From QAMX01 sp003149835 (GTDB lineage Bacteria > Bacillota > Clostridia > Oscillospirales > QAMX01), in NCBI GenBank assembly GCA_959600635.1, contig CAUGMN010000063.1:1-14318 (forward strand): a stretch of DNA of 14,318 bases. Direction: 5' to 3'. The position numbers and the translations under genes were made by a program. Under the pieces are notes generated by a model that saw only the letters and a list, made by a program, of their open reading frames with translations, was not told where the DNA came from and ran no database searches. This document shows, in pieces, positions 6,849-13,047 of this stretch (within the stretch, counting starts at the first letter, position 1; the number at the start of each line of letters is the position of its first letter).

Positions 6849-6877
6849 TTGACAAATCTATCATTTTGTGGTAAGGT
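6849..6877 (+). promoter_or_regulatory. Sigma-A promoter for the VWA/ceramidase-like gene
   Basis: TTGACA (6849-6854), 17 bases and TAAGGT (6872-6877), with a TGg extended -10 at 6869-6871, lie about 85 bases before the ATG at 6964. The region around it is much more AT-rich than the genes on either side. Confidence 0.65.
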
Positions 6878-6907
6878 ATAGATATTCTATTCATAAGGTG
6901 GTAATTT

Positions 6908-6982
6908 ATGAATGGGATGCCGTATCCCCAAAAAATTTACATAAGAGAAAGCGAGGAATTTCAATGCGCAAACGTCTCCTGA
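6908..6982 (+). CDS. Possible short upstream reading frame overlapping the next gene's start
   Basis: An ATG at 6908 lies six bases after AAGGTGG, a ribosome binding site at least as good as that of the main gene. It opens a 24-codon frame beginning MNGMPYPQKIYIRESEEF and ending in TGA at 6980-6982, after overlapping the first 19 bases of the 6964 gene in another frame. It shows no signal peptide or known family. It may be a regulatory leader peptide or simply chance. Confidence 0.35.
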   Translation: MNGMPYPQKIYIRESEEFQCANVS

Positions 6983-9723
6983 GCATGCTGCTGGCATGCG
7001 TGATGCTGGTAGGACTTCTGCCCGCTGCTGTCAGCGCGGCGGGAACGGACATCACCGTCGATGTCGTCATCGTTCTCGACCGCTCTGACAACATGAACAC
7101 GGAAATCCTGACCTGCACCAAAGACCACTCTCATCTCCCGACCTGCTACGAGCGGAAGATGAAGCCCGCACGGGAGATCGCCAAGGACGTCGTTGACGCC
7201 GTGCTCAACGGCAGCGACAACGCCCGCGTCGCGATCGTCTCCTTTGCGAAGGAAGCAACCGTCTCCTATCAGTTCAGCAAGAGCAAGACGCTTCTGAAAT
7301 CGACTATCGGCGCAATTCTTCGTTCCAACGACAACGGAAACGTCGAGGCCGGCCTTTTGAAAGCGACGCAGCTCTTCCAGGAAAAAGGGCGCGCGGGAGC
7401 CAAGCAGGCCGTCGTGCTGCTCAGCGCCGGCAAGACGCAGTTTTACTATGACCCGACCGACTCGACCGTGCTCGGCACCGGCCTGTTGGAGACTGACGCA
7501 GCCGCCAACGCGGCGCTCGACCAGGCGCATTTGATGCGCGACTGGGGCATCGACATCCACACCGTCGGCATCGCGATCGCGGACGGTTCCCGCGGGGAAA
7601 AGCTGCTGTGCGCGGCTCAGAACAAGGGCTATTACACGCACACGCAGTCCGGCATCGCCGCATCGATCTGGGCGGCGATGAACGCCGAGGAGAGCTTTGA
7701 CACCGCGACGGCGGGAACCAAGTGGACCGCGGGCTTCGGCAAGGAGAGCATTATCCCGACCGATCTCCCCTTCCTGAGCTACAAGCCCTCCGACCTGCCC
7801 GACACGGGCCTGCTGTACAGCAAGAGCATTTTCGGCGAGGACCTTTCATTTAACGTGAGCGACCTGACCGGCACAATCCGGACGGCAATGGACGCTTACT
7901 CCGCCATCGATACGACCTATGCGGCGTATCCCGAGGCGGCGCGCGAGCAGTTGAAGGCGTCTTTCAAATCCTTCCTGAACCGCGTTATCCCGCTTGACCC
8001 GCCGTTTGACCCGGCGACGATGGTTACCTATTCCGCGACCTTTGACGCCGACTACGCGGCCTATACGGCCGACATCGCCGCCAAGCTGGCGACGCTCCAA
8101 GCGGCTCTCGGCACCGACGGAGAGGCGGACGCCGTTACGGCGTTCTGCGATTCGCTCCCTGTCTATTCTCTGCCGGAAAGCGATTACTGGATGGCCGGCT
8201 ACGGCAACGACAAGCCCTGTCTCGGCTACATCGACACGGCCTATGCCCGCGCGGTGTACCTTGACGACAATACGGGCCGCGGCGGCGTGCTGCTGATCGC
8301 CGTTGAGTCCGTCGGCATGAGCCGCTCGACCATCAATCAGATGCGCGACAGCCTCGCGGTTTTCGCCCATGAAAACAACATCCGCGAGATTCATATCATG
8401 TGCGACCACAATCACGCCATGGTCGATACCTTCGGCATGTGGGGCAAGCTTCTGCTCGACGCCAAGGATCCGCAGCACATGGAGCAGGTCTCCGCGGCCG
8501 TCAAGAACGCGGCCATCGCCGCCTTCAACGCCCGCACCGACGGCTCCTTCTTCGTCGGCAACGCCGACGCGAGGGATCAGTCGCAGTATACCAGCCCGCT
8601 GATCGAGGACACCCGTTATCCGTATGTGACGGACAACGCCAATATCCTGACGCGCTTCCGCTTTGTCCCCGACGACGCCAATAAGCGCGAGATCATGCTG
8701 ATTCACCTGCCGGCGCACGTCGAAGCGCTGTACGGCCCCAACCCGGCGGCGAGCGCCGACTACCTCGCGCCGCTGGCGGACTACCTTGAAGAAGAGGCTG
8801 ACGCCGACTTCGCGTTCTTTGTCGGCGCGATCGGCGGCCTGATCCGCACCACCAAGGAGCACGAATACCCCGACACCTTTGTTCCGAGAAACGACCGCCA
8901 CAAGTTCTGGATCATCACGCAGGTCACCGGCCAGCGCATCGGCGAGCTGACGCTCAGCGTCGACAACGAGTTCGAGCTCGTGCCGAAGCTCAACTTTACG
9001 ACCACGACCTTTGAGACCGCGCTCGACAACTTCCTGCTCGGCGCCGTCGCGTCGCTGGGAATCATCGACACGCGCGTCTACATCAAGGATGTCTCCACCG
9101 GCCTGCGCGAGACGGCCGAGGGCTTCGGCAATCTGTCGCTGATGACCTCCGCGCTCGCCGACGCCGTGGCGATCTATAACCAGTACAAGGATAGCGGCCT
9201 GAGCACCGGCGAGCTGCTCAGCTATTCGCTCGCCTCCTTCGCGCAGACGTATTTCAGCATGGTGCAGGACAATCTCACCCTGTGCGCCACCACTGAAATG
9301 AGCTATATGGAATTCTATCAGAAGAACGGCACGCGGACGAAGGCCGTTGTCCTGACGCCGGGCGAGATGTTCGCCGAGCTCGTCTACGGCGGCCTGCTCG
9401 AAGAGGTCACGGGCGATCTCAACACCGACCCGCACAACCCGAGCGCCGAGAACCCCGAGACGTTTGTGGAGATCGCGGCGCGCTACGGCAAATCCTTCGG
9501 CGCCGGTCACGAGGATCTGCTGGTCTTCGGTCTGTCCAACGACATGACCGGCTACGTCGTCCCGCCCAACGATTTCGTCCTCAACCCGACGCTGCCGTAT
9601 ATCAACGACTACCGGGTCACCCCCGACCGCAAGCACTACGAAGAGACCAACTCGGTCGGCCCGAACATGGCGTATGTCATGGCGGAGAATTTCGAAGCGC
9701 TGCTTGCCGGCATCGGCAACTGA
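6964..9723 (+). CDS. Secreted von Willebrand A / neutral-ceramidase-like fusion protein
   Basis: The 919-residue product starts at ATG 6964, six bases after GCGAGGA. An upstream in-frame extension to 6868 crosses the promoter and is rejected. Residues 1-25 are a Sec signal peptide (core LLACVMLVGLLPA, AVSA end). Residues about 31-235 form a VWA domain, but the MIDAS is altered: DRSDN (39-43) instead of DxSxS, and SAGK (154-157) where an Asp is usual. A CTKDHSHLPTC loop at 51-61 is inserted. From about 254 to the end the pattern matches neutral/alkaline ceramidase-type proteins: WTAGFGKESIIP, then MAGYG (410-414), YARAVYLDD, DHNHAMVDTFGMWG (His482, His484) and LPAHVEAL (His585). The position of the usual Gly-Asp-x-Ser-Pro catalytic motif reads GAIGGLIR (621-628), so amidase activity is uncertain. 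No LPXTG, lipobox or transmembrane anchor is seen, so it is probably released. It is a single-gene unit with its own promoter and terminator. Confidence 0.75.
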   Translation: MRKRLLSMLLACVMLVGLLPAAVSAAGTDITVDVVIVLDRSDNMNTEILTCTKDHSHLPTCYERKMKPAREIAKDVVDAVLNGSDNARVAIVSFAKEATVSYQFSKSKTLLKSTIGAILRSNDNGNVEAGLLKATQLFQEKGRAGAKQAVVLLSAGKTQFYYDPTDSTVLGTGLLETDAAANAALDQAHLMRDWGIDIHTVGIAIADGSRGEKLLCAAQNKGYYTHTQSGIAASIWAAMNAEESFDTATAGTKWTAGFGKESIIPTDLPFLSYKPSDLPDTGLLYSKSIFGEDLSFNVSDLTGTIRTAMDAYSAIDTTYAAYPEAAREQLKASFKSFLNRVIPLDPPFDPATMVTYSATFDADYAAYTADIAAKLATLQAALGTDGEADAVTAFCDSLPVYSLPESDYWMAGYGNDKPCLGYIDTAYARAVYLDDNTGRGGVLLIAVESVGMSRSTINQMRDSLAVFAHENNIREIHIMCDHNHAMVDTFGMWGKLLLDAKDPQHMEQVSAAVKNAAIAAFNARTDGSFFVGNADARDQSQYTSPLIEDTRYPYVTDNANILTRFRFVPDDANKREIMLIHLPAHVEALYGPNPAASADYLAPLADYLEEEADADFAFFVGAIGGLIRTTKEHEYPDTFVPRNDRHKFWIITQVTGQRIGELTLSVDNEFELVPKLNFTTTTFETALDNFLLGAVASLGIIDTRVYIKDVSTGLRETAEGFGNLSLMTSALADAVAIYNQYKDSGLSTGELLSYSLASFAQTYFSMVQDNLTLCATTEMSYMEFYQKNGTRTKAVVLTPGEMFAELVYGGLLEEVTGDLNTDPHNPSAENPETFVEIAARYGKSFGAGHEDLLVFGLSNDMTGYVVPPNDFVLNPTLPYINDYRVTPDRKHYEETNSVGPNMAYVMAENFEALLAGIGN

Positions 9724-9745
9724 CGCGTTAAAACCGGCCCCTTTC

Positions 9746-9789
9746 AAGCTGCGGGAAACGGCTCTTCGCCGTTTCCCGCAGCTTTTTTT
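9746..9789 (+). terminator. Intrinsic terminator
   Basis: A perfect 17-bp stem (9746-9762 with 9768-9784) around the loop TCTTC is followed by a continuous T run. It ends the transcript of the 6964-9723 gene 23 bases after its stop codon. Confidence 0.92.
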
Positions 9790-9952
9790 CGGCGACGGTC
9801 TTGCGTTGCGGCGCTTCGCCGTATGCCGCCGCCGGGCCCGGCCGGAAGAGAAAGCGCATCGCCCCCTCCAAAAGCGGGCGGATAAGGCTTCGGCCCCTTC
9901 CAAAAAAAATATATAGCCGCCCTGTTTTCCGGCTGCGGCGGCCGCCGTGTTA

Positions 9953-9961
9953 TGATATAAT
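9953..9961 (+). promoter_or_regulatory. Extended -10 promoter for the fucosidase gene
   Basis: TGaTATAAT at 9953-9961 is a perfect extended -10 box. The -35 position reads CTGCGG, which is poor, so the TG extension would carry recognition. The 13 bases TTATGATATAATA around it recur exactly at the 11406 promoter. The stretch 9790-9950 between the terminator and this box holds GC-rich palindromes but no gene I can support. Confidence 0.55.
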
Positions 9962-10002
9962 ATGGTAGCATCAAAAGGCTCCGCAGGCGATCCTAAAACC
10001 AA

Positions 10003-10048
10003 CCCGGCGGGGCGGGCCGTCTTTCTGCGCCGTATGCAGCCCGCCGGG
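10003..10048 (+). promoter_or_regulatory. Hairpin in the fucosidase 5' leader
   Basis: CCCGGCGGG (10003-10011) is complementary to CCCGCCGGG (10040-10048). GGCGGGC (10011-10017) can pair instead with GCCCGCC (10039-10045). The two alternative pairings use the same right arm, about 35 bases before the ATG. No T tract follows, so it is not a terminator. Any regulatory role is unproven. Confidence 0.35.
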
Positions 10049-10082
10049 CGAAGAAAACAAACACAGAAGAGAGGTTTTCGAG

Positions 10083-11306
10083 ATGATCAACGCCGCTCAC
10101 TGGGACACGTCGCGCCGGTTCGGGCTGTTTCTCCACTGGGGCGTTTACGCGCTCTCCGAATTTCACGAGCAGTATCAGTTTGTCATGCAGATTCCCCGCG
10201 AGGAATACGAGCAGTTTCCCAAGCGCTTCAACCCGACCCGCTTCGACGCGCGGGAAATTGTCTCGCTCGCCAAAAGCGTCGGGATGCGCTATCTCTGCGT
10301 CACCTCCAAGCACCACGACGGCTTCTGCATGTGGGACACCGACGAGACGGACTATAAGGTCACGAACACGCCGTTCGGCCGCGACGTCGTCGGCGAGCTC
10401 GCCGCGGCCTGCGCCGAGCAGGACATGGCCTTCTGCCTCTACTACTCGATCCCCGACTGGCACCATCCCAACGCCTATAACCCCAAAAGCTCGCACCAGA
10501 TCGCGCCGCGCCCGACAGACGAGCCGGACATGAGCCGCTATATCGCCTATATCAAGCGCCAGATCACCGAGCTTCTGACGCGCTATGGCAAAATCTCGGC
10601 GCTGTTCTGGGACATCCCGCCGCAGATTCACGACCCGAGCGTCAACGAGCTGGTGCGGAAGCTGCAGCCGGAGATTCTGATCAACGACCGCGGTTTCAGC
10701 GAAGGCGACTATTCGACGCCGGAGCGCACGGTTCCCGACGGCAAGAGCTTTGACCGCCCCGCCGAGGCGTGCCAGTCCGTGGGGCGCATGAGCTGGGGCT
10801 ACCGGCGCGACGAGGACTATTTTGCCGACCGCTATCTGACCGGCGAGCTCGACAAAATCCTCGCCATGGGCGGAAACTACCTCCTCAACGTCGGCCCCAT
10901 GCCCGACGGCTCGATTCCGCCGCAGGCGCGCGGCGTTCTGACCCGCGTCGGCGATTGGTACCAGCGCGTCGCCGAAGCCTTTGAAGGCGCGGTTCCGTTT
11001 CACGCGCCGCTCGGGCGCGACGAAAATCCCGTCACCCGCCGCGGCGATACGCTGTATATCCATTTCCCGGCCATCCCCATCTGCGGCGGGCTGATTCTCA
11101 ATCCGCTGACGAAGCTGCCGAAGGAGTGCATCCTCCTCAACGACGGCCGGCGCATCGAAACGGCGCTCGACCGCTTTCCAACCTGGGTCGATTATTCGCG
11201 CACGACGCGCGAATACCTGCACGTCAAAAATATCCCCGTCAACGAATTTGCGCACGAGCCGATCGTTTTAAAGCTCGTTTTCGAGTCGCTGGACGGGCTG
11301 GAATGA
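10083..11306 (+). CDS. GH29 alpha-L-fucosidase, cytoplasmic
   Basis: The 407-residue product starts at ATG 10083 after AGAGAGG. It hydrolyses terminal alpha-linked fucose from oligosaccharides by a retaining mechanism. Family motifs in order are FGLFLHWGVYAL near residue 13, YLCVTSKHHDGFCMWDT near 73-89, YYSIPDWHHP, ISALFWD with the presumed nucleophile Asp177, INDRG, and LLNVGPMPDGSIPP around 264-277. There is no signal peptide, so it should act on imported fucosylated oligosaccharides. It is shorter than many GH29 enzymes and has a compact C-terminal beta region with no added carbohydrate-binding domain. It stands alone: no fucose catabolism genes lie nearby. The GH29 acid/base residue is poorly conserved and I do not assign it. 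Confidence 0.93.
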   Translation: MINAAHWDTSRRFGLFLHWGVYALSEFHEQYQFVMQIPREEYEQFPKRFNPTRFDAREIVSLAKSVGMRYLCVTSKHHDGFCMWDTDETDYKVTNTPFGRDVVGELAAACAEQDMAFCLYYSIPDWHHPNAYNPKSSHQIAPRPTDEPDMSRYIAYIKRQITELLTRYGKISALFWDIPPQIHDPSVNELVRKLQPEILINDRGFSEGDYSTPERTVPDGKSFDRPAEACQSVGRMSWGYRRDEDYFADRYLTGELDKILAMGGNYLLNVGPMPDGSIPPQARGVLTRVGDWYQRVAEAFEGAVPFHAPLGRDENPVTRRGDTLYIHFPAIPICGGLILNPLTKLPKECILLNDGRRIETALDRFPTWVDYSRTTREYLHVKNIPVNEFAHEPIVLKLVFESLDGLE

Positions 11307-11382
11307 GGCGGGCTGCATCGGCGGCAAAGCCGCAAAAACGCCTCTCCTCTCTGTATAAGAAATATTTTTTCTAAAAAACAGA

Positions 11383-11411
11383 TTGACAGCTATATCGCAT
11401 TATGATATAAT
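11383..11411 (+). promoter_or_regulatory. Near-perfect sigma-A promoter for the attenuated acetyltransferase gene
   Basis: TTGACA (11383-11388), a 17-base spacer, then TATAAT (11406-11411) with a TGa extended -10. This is the strongest consensus promoter in the window, consistent with constitutive initiation and control by termination downstream. No T-rich terminator for the fucosidase gene is seen before it: a GAGGCG/CGCCTC hairpin (11305-11345 region) lacks a T tract. Confidence 0.85.
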
Positions 11412-11443
11412 AATTAAAATAAATTGAAAGTGAGGTGGGCAAA

Positions 11444-11509
11444 ATGATAAGCTTTTACCTGATAAAATCAATCGTCGTTTTGTCCGCCGCTTTGGCTGTA
11501 CGCCCATAG
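11444..11509 (+). CDS. 21-residue leader peptide of the acetyltransferase attenuator
   Basis: ATG 11444 follows the ribosome binding site GAGGTGGG (11432-11439) by four bases and opens a 21-codon frame ending in TAG at 11507-11509. The peptide begins MISFYLIKSIVVLSAALA and ends VRP; it is hydrophobic and has no run of one amino acid, so it is not a biosynthetic amino-acid-run leader. It contains SIVVLSA, loosely reminiscent of stalling segments in macrolide-resistance leader peptides, though that resemblance is only suggestive. Codons 6-9 overlap the antiterminator strand, so ribosome position on this frame should decide the RNA fold. It was identified from the ribosome binding site and context alone. 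Confidence 0.7.
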   Translation: MISFYLIKSIVVLSAALAVRP

Positions 11510-11564
11510 GCCGCCTTTTTTTGCGGACAGAAAAACGCCTCTGATTTTATCAGGGGCGTTTTTT
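11458..11564 (+). promoter_or_regulatory. Transcription attenuator: terminator versus antiterminator
   Basis: CCTGATAAAATCA (11458-11470, inside the leader peptide frame) is perfectly complementary over 13 bases to TGATTTTATCAGG (11542-11554), which forms the top of the downstream terminator. Nested inside, TGTCCGC (11481-11487) pairs with GCGGACA (11523-11529). The terminator and this long antiterminator are mutually exclusive. A ribosome translating codons 5-10 would cover the left strand and let the terminator form. Failure or early arrest of leader translation would free it and allow read-through into the acetyltransferase. Confidence 0.72.
11531..11564 (+). terminator. Intrinsic terminator of the attenuator
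   Basis: AAAAACGCCTCTGAT (11531-11545) pairs with 11549-11563 around a TTT loop, with one G-T wobble, ending in a run of six T. It lies 34 bases before the start codon of the acetyltransferase gene and after the leader peptide stop. Confidence 0.88.
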
Positions 11565-11597
11565 GTTTCCAAAATACGAAAAAAAAGAGGTCAGACA

Positions 11598-12317
11598 ATG
11601 AAAGAAAATCAAATCATTACCATCGAAACCGGCAAATATCTGACAAACGAGCTCGCTGTAAAAATTGCAGCGGCGCAATGGCATTCCACCAAACCGGAAT
11701 GGGTCAATCGCATCCGTGAAAGCATCTATCTCGACAGCTATTTTTATGATTGCTTTTGCGTTGTGGCAACAAATTCATGCGGCGACGTGGTCGGCAGACT
11801 GTACTGTATTCAAAACGAGAACGACAAAAGCTTGTGGTATTACGGCGATCTCTTTGTAGCGGTTCCATACAGGCGCATGGGCATTGCCGGCAGAATGATT
11901 CGGGCGGCTGTCGGACATCTGAGCGAAATCAACGCGAAAAGGCTCCGCTGCTATGTCGAACCGGAGAATACGCCGAGCATCGCCCTTCAAAAGAGCATGG
12001 GATTTTATTGTAAACTCAATACTATTCTCAATCACACAGAGGTCTATCACTTTGAAAAGGGCAAATTGATACTGCATTTACGGTACGATTTTGAAAGCAA
12101 TAAGTTTTGCGATACTGTTGGGCAAAAGTTACGATACTACCGACAACTCAAAGGCTATTCAACCCTTCAACTTGCAGATATGGTTAGTGTTGTTCCTGAA
12201 ACGATAACACTATATGAAAACGTAAGCATCCCATTAAATACAAAACGGCAGTATCTATTGCCGAAGTGCTTAAAATTGACCGAACATTATTGCTTGACGA
12301 TTACACAACTTTTGTAG
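11598..12317 (+). CDS. GNAT acetyltransferase fused to XRE helix-turn-helix, frameshifted at its C-terminus
   Basis: ATG 11598 follows AAGAGGT by six bases; as read, the product is 239 residues. Residues about 1-160 form a GNAT acetyl-CoA-dependent acetyltransferase with the pyrophosphate-binding motif A, YGDLFVAVPYRRMGIAGRMI, and a later NTPSIALQKSMGFY segment. Residues about 170-208 begin an XRE DNA-binding domain (VGQKLRYYRQLKGYSTLQLADM, then ETITLYEN). After Asn208 the protein loses similarity to an HTH domain. One extra G at 12222 would give YENGKHPIKYKTAVSIAEVL and continue to 12505, so residues 209-239 are probably out-of-frame sequence. The acetylated substrate is unknown. The leader peptide and attenuator ahead of it suggest induction by translation stress, possibly by an antibiotic. 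GC content falls within the gene, from the GNAT part to the HTH part. Confidence 0.82.
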   Translation: MKENQIITIETGKYLTNELAVKIAAAQWHSTKPEWVNRIRESIYLDSYFYDCFCVVATNSCGDVVGRLYCIQNENDKSLWYYGDLFVAVPYRRMGIAGRMIRAAVGHLSEINAKRLRCYVEPENTPSIALQKSMGFYCKLNTILNHTEVYHFEKGKLILHLRYDFESNKFCDTVGQKLRYYRQLKGYSTLQLADMVSVVPETITLYENVSIPLNTKRQYLLPKCLKLTEHYCLTITQLL

Positions 12318-12505
12318 ATTATCCTTGCAATAAACTTTTGCAAGAATTAAGGCAAAAATTAAACTTAAATCAAAGTGAGATAGCCGCAATGATCGGTGTT
12401 GCACCCAACTCATATTCCGCTTGGGAAAATGCAAGCAGAACACCACGCAGGCAGGAATATAAAAACATCTTACCACTACTTCAAAAAGCAAATATTACAT
12501 TATAA
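12224..12505 (+). pseudogene. Out-of-frame C-terminal part of the GNAT-XRE protein, carrying a second XRE domain
   Basis: In the frame shifted by one base from the upstream gene, codons from AAG 12224 read KHPIKYKTAVSIAEVLKIDRT, completing the first XRE domain, and continue through a linker. A second HTH follows: LLQELRQKLNLNQSEIAAMIG, then NSYSAWENASRTPRR, ending at TAA 12503-12505. An internal ATG-less start such as TTG/GTG with a ribosome binding site is not evident, so it is unlikely to be translated alone. Rejoined, the full protein would be about 302 residues (GNAT-XRE-XRE). The cause may be a true deletion, a sequencing error or recoding. Confidence 0.75.
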
Positions 12506-12507
12506 GG

Positions 12508-12548
12508 AAATCCGAGAAGAACTGTTGCAAGTTTTTCTCGGATTTTTT
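12508..12548 (+). terminator. Intrinsic terminator after the GNAT-XRE gene
   Basis: AAATCCGAGAA (12508-12518) pairs perfectly with TTCTCGGATTT (12535-12545), followed by a T run to 12548. It sits three bases after the stop codon at 12505, the restored frame's end. This supports 12505 rather than 12317 as the original gene end. Confidence 0.88.
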
Positions 12549-13047
12549 ATCCGCACATTCGTAAAGAAAACCGCCTTTTGCTACAATGTAGCTGCCGATG
12601 GGCATAAGGTATCCATAAACTATACATATTGCCTTACAGTATAAATAAAAACAATATTTAAGGGTGAGATTCCGAAAAACGAGATCTCACCCTTAAACTG
12701 TACACTTATAGCGGTTTCAGAATTCTTCGTGCCGTAGATGTATTTTTATTAAAATGTTTATGAACCAACGAGCAACTGATTAACAGTTAGTGTGGTCCTC
12801 TCGAGAATTTTTCCATTACGGATTCATCATCCAAAACCACTTATTTACAAACTTTTTACGAACTTCCTTTCCAACATGGACTTGTCTCAAATCCACTTCA
12901 GAACAATCGTCCACAGTAATTCAAGTCAGCTTTGAGGTCAAAATCTCATCCGTCAAAGTCATAAAAATCAATGACAATTTGTAAAACGCATAGTTACTTT
13001 ATTGTATTATAACATCAAAATAAGGATTGGGTTTGTCGAAACTTTAA
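12549..13047. other. AT-rich intergenic region, possibly with a decayed minus-strand gene
   Basis: No intact gene is seen in these 499 bases. A strong hairpin lies at 12657-12697. Between about 12817 and 12965 the minus strand reads MTLTDEILTSKLT, a TGA, then VDDCSEVDLRQVHVGKEV and KKFVNKWFWMMNP before a TAA, which looks like coding sequence interrupted by a stop. I cannot assign a family. AACTG/CAGTT near 12775-12789 is a small inverted repeat. Confidence 0.35.
12657..12697. terminator. Perfect hairpin, possible terminator for the ABC gene on the minus strand
   Basis: A 14-bp perfect stem (12657-12670 with 12684-12697) surrounds a 13-base loop. On the plus strand it is followed by CTGTAC with no T tract. 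On the minus strand TATTGTTTTTATTT follows, so it is more likely to stop minus-strand transcripts coming from the ABC exporter about 350 bases upstream. Confidence 0.5.

Noticed and set aside
7846..10002. 718-codon open frame on the minus strand
   Set aside because: It lies antisense to the VWA/ceramidase-like gene, crosses that gene's terminator, is Arg/Gly/Val-rich as expected from a GC-rich shadow, and has no domain or ribosome binding site.
9993..11255. 420-codon open frame on the minus strand
   Set aside because: It is the antisense shadow of the GH29 fucosidase, whose motifs are unmistakable on the plus strand.
12770..12800. tRNA-like CTGATTAACAG stem-loop
   Set aside because: No acceptor, D or T arms can be drawn around it and there is no GGTTCGAATCC-like T-arm sequence.
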